From a virus: a stretch of DNA of 23,515 nt. The translations under genes were made by a program, and so were the position numbers. Below the pieces are notes generated by a model. The model was not told the DNA's origin. It searched no databases and worked only from the letters and a program-made list of their open reading frames with translations. The DNA lies in the IMG/VR virus record IMGVR_UViG_3300046009_008173, positions 1 to 23,515 of that record. One strand, 5' to 3'. This document shows positions 6,974-14,033 of the stretch, piece by piece (position 1 is the first letter of the stretch; every line of letters begins with the position of its first letter).

Positions 6974-9548
6974 TATTTTAAACGATAAAGACTTCTCATC
7001 TAAATTTGATAATTTAGATTTAGGATTGCATGGCGTTAGACTTCCAGAGTTTAGCATTGAGTCCTCAACAAAAAGACACCTCAATCTTAGTGAAGATGTT
7101 TCGAATTATGATTTTCTTAGAGCTTTAGCTTTGAATGGGTTTAAAGATCTAAAAATAGATAAAAATCTACCAGAATATAAAAAATATGTAGATCGTGCTA
7201 AATATGAGCTTGAAACACTAAAAGAGCTTGGATTTATTGATTATATTTTACTTGTATGGGATGTTATTAACTTTTGCAAGATGCATAATATTCCAGTTGG
7301 TCTTGGTAGAGGTTCAGCCGCTGGATCTCTAATTCTGTACCTTGTAGGAGTCACAAGGATCGATCCAGTTAAATATAACCTTTATTTCGAAAGATTTATA
7401 TCCAAGATTCGAGCTAAAAAGCAGGTTGTTGATGGAATAACCTATCTAGATGGTAGTTTAATGTGTGACGTAGATCTTGATATTTGTTATTATAATCGTC
7501 ATAAAGTATTAGAATATCTAGAGACTAAATTTAAAGGCAAAACTAGCAAGATTTTAACGCTTAATACTCTTAGCGGTAAACTGCTAATAAAAGAATGTGG
7601 TAAGATTATTGGTGAAAAGACAGAGGAAGAAATGACTACAATATCGTCTTTAATTCCAAAAATATTTGGTCAAGTAAAAGATATTACAACTGCATATGAC
7701 GAAGTATCTAAATTTAAAGAATGGTGCGATGAAAATAAAGAGATATATCAAATTGCTCTAAAGCTAAGAGATTTAATTAAAAATAAGGGTGTTCATCCAT
7801 CTGGAGTTTTGTTATCTTATGATGATCTAGAAAAAGTATGCCCAACAGAATTTTCTTCTGATAAAGAACCAGTCTCAAGTTTTGATATGAATTGGGTAAG
7901 CCTATTTAATATTAAATTGGATATCTTAGGCTTAAGAAGCGTTTCTGTTGTAGATGATGTCTGTAAAAATATTGGAATAAAAGTTCAAGATATTGATCTG
8001 AATGATGTATCAATTTATCAAAACCTTCAAGATCTAAAATCTCCACATGGACTATTTCAGATTGAAGCAGATACGAACTTTAAAGTCTGTCAAAAAGTAA
8101 AGCCTAAAAATCTCGAAGAACTTAGCGGAGTTTTAGCTCTAGCAAGACCAGGCGCATTACAATTTGTTGATAAGTATGCCAAGTATACAAACACAGGTGA
8201 TTACGAAGGTATTCATCCATTTTTTGATGATATCTTAAAGCAAACTGGTGGCGTTGCTCTTTATCAAGAGCAGTTAATGCAAATGGCACATAAAATTGGT
8301 TTTGATCTTGATGAAGCAGAAATCTTAAGAAGAATTGTAGGTAAAAAGAAAATCGATGAGATTAAATCTTGGCAAAAGAAGATTGATGCAAAAATAAAAC
8401 AAAATAAATTACCAAAAGAAGTCGGTGAAATCTTATGGAAAATTATGGAGGATTCCGCAAATTATTCATTTAATAAATCACATTCACTAGCTTATGCGGC
8501 ATTGGCAGCGGTAACAATTTACTTAAAATTTAATTATCCTCAACAATTCTTTTTATCTCTATTGAAGATGAGCAGAAATGAGCCAGACCCAATTGGTGAA
8601 ATTTCTAAGATTCAGAAAGAGATGCATGAATTTGATATTCAACTTTTGCCACCTCATATTATTAAATCAGCAATGGATTTCTCAATTGAGGAAAAAGATA
8701 TAAGATTTGGTCTACTATCAATTAAAGGCATTTCAGATAAATCAATAGAAAAATTAAATAGCTTTAGAAATAAATACTCAAATAAGTTTGAGATATTCCA
8801 AGCCGCAGAAGAAGCTGATCTAAATATTGGAGTATTATCTGCATTAATTCAAGCTGGCGCATTAAGTGGATTTAATCAATCTAGAAGTAAAATCGTACTA
8901 GAAGCACAGCTTTGGAATATTTTAACTTCAAAAGAGAAAAAATACGCCATCTCATTTGCCGAGAAATTTGATTATGATTTAATTAAAATTATTAAACATT
9001 TAAATAAATTTACTGACGAGAAGAATCATGTCGTTATTAAAGAGAATAGACTAAAGACTATTAAGAATAAATATGAACCATATCTACAGATATATAATCA
9101 AAATAGTAAAAGCGAAAGTTTCGCAAATTGGTATTATGAAAAGAAGCTTTTAGGATATACATATAATAAGTCATTAAAAGAAATATTCTCAGAGAAGAGA
9201 GAAAATCTAAAATATATATGCGATATTATTGAAGAGCCAGTTAATTCAAAAATAGCTTATGTTGGTCAAATTGAAGATGTCTTTACTGGGGTATCAAAAA
9301 ATGAAAAGAAAACTAGATATGTTAGACTAAAAATATCTGATGAAACCGCCTCAATGAATGTTTTGATATTTAATGATAATATTGAAAATAATAAATTATT
9401 AAATAATAAACCTTTTGAAGAAGGAAATATAGTTATAGTTAAAGGCTTAAAGAAAGATGATTGTATATTTGGAGATCTAGTCGCTATTCAAGATCAACAG
9501 ATATACATGAAACTAAATGATCTAAAGAAAATTGATAAAAATAATTGA
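6954..9548 (+). CDS. DNA polymerase III alpha, catalytic body (palm to OB fold) without PHP domain
   Basis: The polymerase subunit, 864 residues, in the order of DnaE from its palm onward. Visible are LPEF and YELETLKELGFIDYILLVWD; the palm GLGRGSAAGS (116-125); the catalytic pair in CDVDLDIC (Asp174, Asp176) and third acid in LDILGL (Asp323); LFQIEADT; LARPGALQ; ALYQEQLMQMA; FNKSHSLAYA (from 506); a helix-hairpin-helix near RFGLLSIKGISDKSIEKL; and a C-terminal OB fold (VGQIEDVFTGVSKNEKKTRY onward). All polymerase acids are present. Nothing before the LP-F segment resembles PHP; that domain is the separate product of 4915-5658. The ATG overlaps the previous gene. No intein signature is seen at the N-terminus. 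Confidence 0.93.
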   Translation: MKENLNNILNDKDFSSKFDNLDLGLHGVRLPEFSIESSTKRHLNLSEDVSNYDFLRALALNGFKDLKIDKNLPEYKKYVDRAKYELETLKELGFIDYILLVWDVINFCKMHNIPVGLGRGSAAGSLILYLVGVTRIDPVKYNLYFERFISKIRAKKQVVDGITYLDGSLMCDVDLDICYYNRHKVLEYLETKFKGKTSKILTLNTLSGKLLIKECGKIIGEKTEEEMTTISSLIPKIFGQVKDITTAYDEVSKFKEWCDENKEIYQIALKLRDLIKNKGVHPSGVLLSYDDLEKVCPTEFSSDKEPVSSFDMNWVSLFNIKLDILGLRSVSVVDDVCKNIGIKVQDIDLNDVSIYQNLQDLKSPHGLFQIEADTNFKVCQKVKPKNLEELSGVLALARPGALQFVDKYAKYTNTGDYEGIHPFFDDILKQTGGVALYQEQLMQMAHKIGFDLDEAEILRRIVGKKKIDEIKSWQKKIDAKIKQNKLPKEVGEILWKIMEDSANYSFNKSHSLAYAALAAVTIYLKFNYPQQFFLSLLKMSRNEPDPIGEISKIQKEMHEFDIQLLPPHIIKSAMDFSIEEKDIRFGLLSIKGISDKSIEKLNSFRNKYSNKFEIFQAAEEADLNIGVLSALIQAGALSGFNQSRSKIVLEAQLWNILTSKEKKYAISFAEKFDYDLIKIIKHLNKFTDEKNHVVIKENRLKTIKNKYEPYLQIYNQNSKSESFANWYYEKKLLGYTYNKSLKEIFSEKRENLKYICDIIEEPVNSKIAYVGQIEDVFTGVSKNEKKTRYVRLKISDETASMNVLIFNDNIENNKLLNNKPFEEGNIVIVKGLKKDDCIFGDLVAIQDQQIYMKLNDLKKIDKNN

Positions 9549-9573
9549 CATTTTTATATAGATATAGTAACAT
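9545..9573 (+). promoter_or_regulatory. sigma70-type promoter upstream of 9582, predicted leaderless
   Basis: A perfect -35 TTGACA (9545-9550) stands 17 bases before TAACAT (9568-9573), a moderate -10. Eight bases separate it from the ATG at 9582, with no Shine-Dalgarno site between. The -35 overlaps the polymerase stop codon. The layout matches the promoters at 867, 4879 and 13189. Confidence 0.65.
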
Positions 9574-9581
9574 AGATTAAT

Positions 9582-10115
9582 ATGATATCATTTTATAAAC
9601 CAAATAGTAAAAATACAGGTACAGCTTGTAGTTTCAGCGTCAATGCAAAAGACGGGTCAATATGGAGTTCTTTGATAAAGCAAAGTTCATGGAACGAAGG
9701 CACAAAAACAGGATCATTTTCCGATAATAAAGATAATCCACAAAAAAGTGCAAGAATTAAATTCTCTCCAACAGAAGTCGCTGGTTTACTAGAAACCCTA
9801 GATAAAAATACAGAATTTTCAGCATACCACTCATCCGAACAACAAATAACTAAAATTAAATTTGCACCTTATATAAAGGATGATAAACAAGTTGGTTTCT
9901 CATATAGCGTTCAGAAGGAAAGCAAAGATAATATTGAAAATAAACAATCATACCTAATAGGCTTCTATTTTAATGAAGCGAGATTATTGAAAGAATTTTT
10001 ACAATATTCACTATCATCTATTTTTGATTCGCAAAGAGTAGAAATGATTAAGAAGATTAAAAATTCTTCAAAAGAGAAAACCTCAGAATCACAAGAAGAT
10101 AGCGAACTTTGGTAA
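9582..10115 (+). CDS. possible ssDNA-binding protein (function uncertain)
   Basis: A 177-residue protein with a beta-rich N-terminal two-thirds (ISFYKPNSKNTGTACSFSVN; SIWSSLIKQSSWN; ARIKFSPTEVAGLLETLD; AYHSSEQQITKIKFAPY; GFSYSVQK), a helix (EARLLKEFLQYSLSSIF) and an acidic tail ending EDSELW. A compact beta domain plus an acidic tail with a terminal aromatic residue is the layout of phage ssDNA-binding proteins, and the Lys/Trp/Tyr content and position next to the polymerase fit that. I do not recognise a named family, so this is inference. The gene is first after its own promoter and is followed two bases later by the glycosyltransferase. Confidence 0.4.
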   Translation: MISFYKPNSKNTGTACSFSVNAKDGSIWSSLIKQSSWNEGTKTGSFSDNKDNPQKSARIKFSPTEVAGLLETLDKNTEFSAYHSSEQQITKIKFAPYIKDDKQVGFSYSVQKESKDNIENKQSYLIGFYFNEARLLKEFLQYSLSSIFDSQRVEMIKKIKNSSKEKTSESQEDSELW

Positions 10116-10117
10116 TT

Positions 10118-12031
10118 GTGAGAAAGAAAAAGATCTTATTTCAAAGCGATTTCTCTTTGGCTAAGACTGGCTTCGGTAGAAATGCTAGAGCTTTGTTAAA
10201 ATATTTATACTCTACAGGTAAATATGATATAGTACATTACTGCTGTGGAATGACTTGGGATCATCCAGAATTTAAAAAGACTCCATGGAAATCACTTGGA
10301 TCACTTCCTAATAACCAACAAGAATTAGAACAATTAAATCGAGATCCAAATTTAGCTAGGATGGCAAGTTATGGAGCGCATTTCTTAGATAGAGTTATAA
10401 ATGAAGAAAAACCAGATGTATATTTCGCTGTTCAAGATATATGGGGAGTAGATTTCGCAATTGATAAACCTTGGTTTAATAAAATCGCTTCTGCTATATG
10501 GACAACTCTAGATTCTTTACCAATACTTGATTCTGCTATTAAAAATGCTCCTAGAATTAAAAATTATTGGATTTGGAGTAATTTCGCAACAAAAGCCTTA
10601 CATAAACTCGGATATAGCCATGTAAAGACTGTTCACGGATCTTTAGAAGATAAAGATTTCTATAGATTATCAGACTTTGAAAGAAATCAATTGAGAAAAA
10701 AGAATAATATTCCACAAGATGCTTTTGTAATAGGATTCGTATTTAGAAATCAACTTAGAAAAAGCGTACCCAATCTTTTACAGGGATATAACCTTTGGAA
10801 AAAGCAAAATCCAGAGATTAAGAATACATATCTACTATTACATACCCATTGGGGCGAAGGGTGGAACATACATAAATTAGCCGCTGAGATAGGAGTAAAT
10901 CCACAAGAGATATTAACAACTTATGTATGTAAAAATTGTGGAGAATATGAAGTAAAAAATTTTACTGGACAAGACTTAAATTGTAAATATTGCGGTGCAG
11001 AAAAAAGTCAAACAACTACAAATGTTGCACTAGGAGTAACAGAGGCTCAATTAAATGAAGTATATAATTTAATGGATGTATATTGCCATCCATTTACTAG
11101 CGGTGGACAAGAGATACCTATTCAAGAAGCAAAACTAGCTGAGTTGATAACACTTGTTACGAATTATTCTTGTGGAGAAGAGATGTGTGAACCAGAGGCC
11201 AACTCATTAGCTTTAGAATGGGCAGAGTATAGAGAGCATGGTACGGAATTTATAAAAGCCTCTACCTCTCCAGAATCAATAGCAAAACAATTGAATATTG
11301 TATATAAAATGCCAGAACATAAGAGACTTGAAATGGGTAAAAAGGCTAGAGAATGGACAATTAAAAATTTTGGAGTTAAAAATGTAGCTAAAATTCTAGA
11401 AGATTTTATAGATTCGCAACCAACAGTAGATTGGGAAAAGATTAAAGAGAATGTAGAGGATAAGAAAGATCCATATTTTCAAATCCCTAATATTCTTGAC
11501 GATGCTGAATGGCTAACATTTATGTATCATAATATCTTAAAGATGAAGAATATAGATAGAAATGATTCTGGCCACCAATATTGGATGGGCGAATTAAGTA
11601 AAGGTGCAAAAAGGCAAGATATTGAAAATTATTTCAGAAATGTAGCTTTACAAGAAAATAATAAATCTAAAGAAATAAAATTTGAAGATCTTCTTGATCC
11701 TAATGATAAGGGAAGAGTAATCTATGTAATGCCAGAAAGTGCTGGAGATATATTTCTAAGTACAGCTTTATTTAAATCTATAAAAAATAGATATCCAGAA
11801 TATAGTTTATATGTTGCAACAAAACCTCAATATAAAGATATCTTAGAAGGTAATCCCTATATTCATAAATGGATCGAATATAATCCTATCATGGATAATC
11901 TTATTTGGTTAGAAGGAAATAATCAGCATAATGGTCATTTTGATATTGCTTATCTACCCTATACATGCACTCAAAGAAATCTAAACTATCTACATAATGG
12001 ATTAGATAAACTAGATTTTAGTTTAAGTTAA
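10118..12031 (+). CDS. GT4-type glycosyltransferase with zinc-ribbon insert, fused to the N-terminal half of a GT9 domain
   Basis: A protein of about 637 residues. Residues 1-430 follow the GT-B fold of GT4 enzymes: KKILFQSDFSLAKTGFGRNA, VIGFVFRNQLRKSVPNLLQGY, and the donor-site segment SGGQEIPIQEAKLAEL. Inserted before that segment is a CxxC-x14-CxxC zinc ribbon (Cys271, 274, 289, 292). The last 100 residues (RVIYVMPESAGDIFLSTALF; KNRYPEYSLYVATKPQY; EGNPYIHKWI) match the first Rossmann half of GT9 heptosyltransferases, whose second half is in the next gene. It would transfer sugars from nucleotide donors; the acceptor (virion protein, host glycan or DNA) is unknown. GTG at 10118 is preferred; a TTG at 10109 would overlap the previous gene. 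Confidence 0.75.
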   Translation: MRKKKILFQSDFSLAKTGFGRNARALLKYLYSTGKYDIVHYCCGMTWDHPEFKKTPWKSLGSLPNNQQELEQLNRDPNLARMASYGAHFLDRVINEEKPDVYFAVQDIWGVDFAIDKPWFNKIASAIWTTLDSLPILDSAIKNAPRIKNYWIWSNFATKALHKLGYSHVKTVHGSLEDKDFYRLSDFERNQLRKKNNIPQDAFVIGFVFRNQLRKSVPNLLQGYNLWKKQNPEIKNTYLLLHTHWGEGWNIHKLAAEIGVNPQEILTTYVCKNCGEYEVKNFTGQDLNCKYCGAEKSQTTTNVALGVTEAQLNEVYNLMDVYCHPFTSGGQEIPIQEAKLAELITLVTNYSCGEEMCEPEANSLALEWAEYREHGTEFIKASTSPESIAKQLNIVYKMPEHKRLEMGKKAREWTIKNFGVKNVAKILEDFIDSQPTVDWEKIKENVEDKKDPYFQIPNILDDAEWLTFMYHNILKMKNIDRNDSGHQYWMGELSKGAKRQDIENYFRNVALQENNKSKEIKFEDLLDPNDKGRVIYVMPESAGDIFLSTALFKSIKNRYPEYSLYVATKPQYKDILEGNPYIHKWIEYNPIMDNLIWLEGNNQHNGHFDIAYLPYTCTQRNLNYLHNGLDKLDFSLS

Positions 12032-12033
12032 TT

Positions 12034-12039
12034 TATCAT
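12034..12039 (+). promoter_or_regulatory. weak -10-like element before the GT9 C-terminal gene
   Basis: TATCATAATAAAATGAG at 12034-12050 matches 16 of 17 bases of the element at 13212-13228, which belongs to a good promoter. TATCAT lies six bases before the ATG at 12046. No convincing -35 lies 16-18 bases upstream (CTAGAT at 17), so this is a weak candidate. Confidence 0.35.
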
Positions 12040-12045
12040 AATAAA

Positions 12046-13197
12046 ATGAGACTATTAGATACTTACGCAACAAATACAGGATCAAAAATAGATAAACCTT
12101 TTATTTATACCAAATTTTTTCCCCTTCCTCTTGGTAAATTTATTACATTTCAAGCTCAGACTCCATATGACTCTAGAAATTACTCATATTGGCAAGAAGT
12201 TATAAATCTTATTCATCCGATCTTAAGTAAAAATAATATCCATATCGTTCAAGTTGGAACGAAAGATGAAAAGACATTTAATGGTGTCATAAATCTATTG
12301 GGTCAAACCACTATTAATCAAGTAGCTTATGTTGTTGAGAATGGAATTTTACATTTTGGCGCTGACAGCTTTTGTGTTCATCTAGCCTCTTATTTCAATA
12401 AGCCAATTGTTTCTATCTATAGCATAAGTAATCCTAATGTTGCAGGACCCCATTTTGGTGATAAGAATAAACATGTATTGTTAAAAGGATACGAAAGAAT
12501 TGGAAATAAAAAACCATCATATTCTCAAGTAGAAAATCCTAAATCTATAGATACAATAAAACCAGAAGAAATAGCCGCTGGAATCCTAGATCTTCTTGAG
12601 ATAAAGTATTCTAATTTTCCAGAATCAATCCATTTTGGAACAGATTACAATGTAAAGAGTTTTGAGGTTATACCAGACGAGATAATTGATCCTAATTCGA
12701 TACCTGTAGAAAACCCTATTATAAGAATGGATTATTCTTTTAATGAAAAAGCCCTTGAACAGATACTATCAGTAAAAAAATGTATTATTTTCACAAATAA
12801 ACCTATTAGGAAAGATATAATTCAAAAATATAGAAAAAATATCAATCAATTAATTTATATTATAGATGAATCAAATAATATTAATTTTGTTAAACTCTTA
12901 AAGAATAATTCTATTAATTATGTTCTACTATCTTTCTTAGATGAAGAGATTTTAAATAAATATAAAATAGACTATATGGATTATAATCTTATAGTTAATA
13001 GAAAGCATAAGACTAAAGCGGATACAAATATTCAACAAGTAGAAAATTTACATTACAAGTCCTCTAGAACATTGTATTCTTCAAAGGGTCAATTCATATC
13101 AAGATATGATTGGATTAATAATACTGGAAATAAAGTTGTAGATGATCCAGATTTTTGGAAAGAAGTAGATAATTTTTATATTTTTAAATTGACTTAA
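12046..13197 (+). CDS. GT9 glycosyltransferase C-terminal half with an unknown C-terminal domain
   Basis: A 383-residue protein. Residues 25-185 look like the second Rossmann half of GT9 (heptosyltransferase) enzymes: KFITFQAQTPYDSRNYSYW, IHIVQVGTKDEK, LLGQTTINQVAYVVENG, LHFGADSFCVHLASYFNKP then IVSIYS, and PEEIAAGILDLL. The GADSxxVHLA segment is the usual donor site. Residues 200-383 are unfamiliar, with a Rossmann-like KKCIIFTNKP and YKSSRTLYSSKGQFISRYDW near the end. The missing N-terminal half is at the end of the preceding gene in a different frame, 14 bases away. The pieces may assemble into one enzyme; alternatively this is a decayed fusion, although both frames are clean. Confidence 0.65.
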   Translation: MRLLDTYATNTGSKIDKPFIYTKFFPLPLGKFITFQAQTPYDSRNYSYWQEVINLIHPILSKNNIHIVQVGTKDEKTFNGVINLLGQTTINQVAYVVENGILHFGADSFCVHLASYFNKPIVSIYSISNPNVAGPHFGDKNKHVLLKGYERIGNKKPSYSQVENPKSIDTIKPEEIAAGILDLLEIKYSNFPESIHFGTDYNVKSFEVIPDEIIDPNSIPVENPIIRMDYSFNEKALEQILSVKKCIIFTNKPIRKDIIQKYRKNINQLIYIIDESNNINFVKLLKNNSINYVLLSFLDEEILNKYKIDYMDYNLIVNRKHKTKADTNIQQVENLHYKSSRTLYSSKGQFISRYDWINNTGNKVVDDPDFWKEVDNFYIFKLT

Positions 13198-13217
13198 AAA
13201 ATAAAACGTGCTATCAT
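13189..13217 (+). promoter_or_regulatory. sigma70-type promoter upstream of 13224, predicted leaderless
   Basis: TTGACT (13189-13194) and TATCAT (13212-13217) are 17 bases apart, with TGC before the -10 (extended -10). Six bases (CATAAA) separate the -10 from the ATG at 13224, so the transcript should start at about the start codon. The -35 overlaps the end of the preceding gene. Confidence 0.75.
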
Positions 13218-13223
13218 CATAAA

Positions 13224-14033
13224 ATGAGTCCAAAACTAAAACCAGACGAAGAAACAATCTCAATTGGTAGCTCAGAGTTAACAAATTTTGTTTCACAAAC
13301 ATTTAATTTAGACGCAAAAGAGATCTCTCAGATTCCACCTAATATTATTACTAGAAACAAATATGGTCTCCTAGAAAATAATAATATTAAATATATATAT
13401 AATGAAGATGGAACTATTAATTGGCGTAAAATGGTAAAAACAGAATATCTTGTTCCAAATCGCCAAAAAACACAAGAAACAGACGTATCAAAATTGGAGG
13501 ATAAAGATCTTTTGATTCTCTTGGGCGGGATTAAGGAATTAGCTCAAATTAGAGGATATACAACTGTAGAATATAAAGTCGTTGCTGCCTTAGAAAATTA
13601 TTTTGCTACAAGCTGTAGAATTACATGGATTCCTAACTATGAAACTGGTGGTAGAGAAATAGTATTTGAAGCTCTTGCTGATGCAACTTCTAATAATACT
13701 AAATCTTTTGCTCGCTTTTTCCTAGCTGCAATTGCAGAAAATAGAGCTTTTGTACGTTGTGTCCGTAATTTTCTTAAAATTAATATTGTCTCTCAAGAAG
13801 AGCTTGGTGACGCTAAACTGCTAGATGACTCTAATCTAGTAGTAGAGAATCCAACCTCTCCACAGACTCTCTTAGAAAAGACTATGAAAGATAAAGGTAT
13901 TAGTTTTGATACTCTTAAAAAGAAACTAGTTAAAGAAAAATTTGATGGTGCAGAAAACTTTAATGTAATTACTGATATACCAAAAGTAAAAATATTTGAA
14001 CTGATAGATAGAATAAAGAAAATTAAAGATTAG
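13224..14033 (+). CDS. putative ssDNA-annealing recombination protein (Rad52/Erf/RecT-like)
   Basis: A 269-residue protein. Residues 95-190 form the recognisable part: LLGGIKELAQIRGYTTVEYK, SCRITWIPNYETGGREIVFE, DATSNNTKSFARFFLAAI, then AENRAFVRCVRNFL. The final helix resembles the A-x-T/N-R-A-xx-R-A-x-R motif of ssDNA-annealing proteins of the Rad52, Erf and RecT groups. The C-terminal 55 residues are a charged helical module (ISFDTLKKKLVKEKF; FELIDRIKKI), as in the linker and partner-binding tails of such proteins. Phage annealing proteins often sit near an exonuclease and SSB, as here. Assignment rests on motif resemblance and could be wrong. Its TAG overlaps the stop of the convergent minus-strand gene. 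Confidence 0.4.
   Translation: MSPKLKPDEETISIGSSELTNFVSQTFNLDAKEISQIPPNIITRNKYGLLENNNIKYIYNEDGTINWRKMVKTEYLVPNRQKTQETDVSKLEDKDLLILLGGIKELAQIRGYTTVEYKVVAALENYFATSCRITWIPNYETGGREIVFEALADATSNNTKSFARFFLAAIAENRAFVRCVRNFLKINIVSQEELGDAKLLDDSNLVVENPTSPQTLLEKTMKDKGISFDTLKKKLVKEKFDGAENFNVITDIPKVKIFELIDRIKKIKD

Noticed and set aside
4915-9548. Split intein joining the two polymerase pieces
   Set aside because: The first piece ends as a PHP domain and the second starts as a palm domain; neither edge has the Cys/Ser start or His-Asn end of an intein.
12000-12060. Programmed frameshift joining the two GT9 halves
   Set aside because: The open overlap before the stop (bases 12022-12031) has no classical slippery heptamer, and the second frame has its own ATG and -10-like element.
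13099-13302. A 67-codon minus-strand open frame across the 13197/13224 junction
   Set aside because: It lies antisense to two supported genes and over a good promoter, and its Phe/Ile/Leu-rich product looks like the reverse of AT-rich coding sequence.
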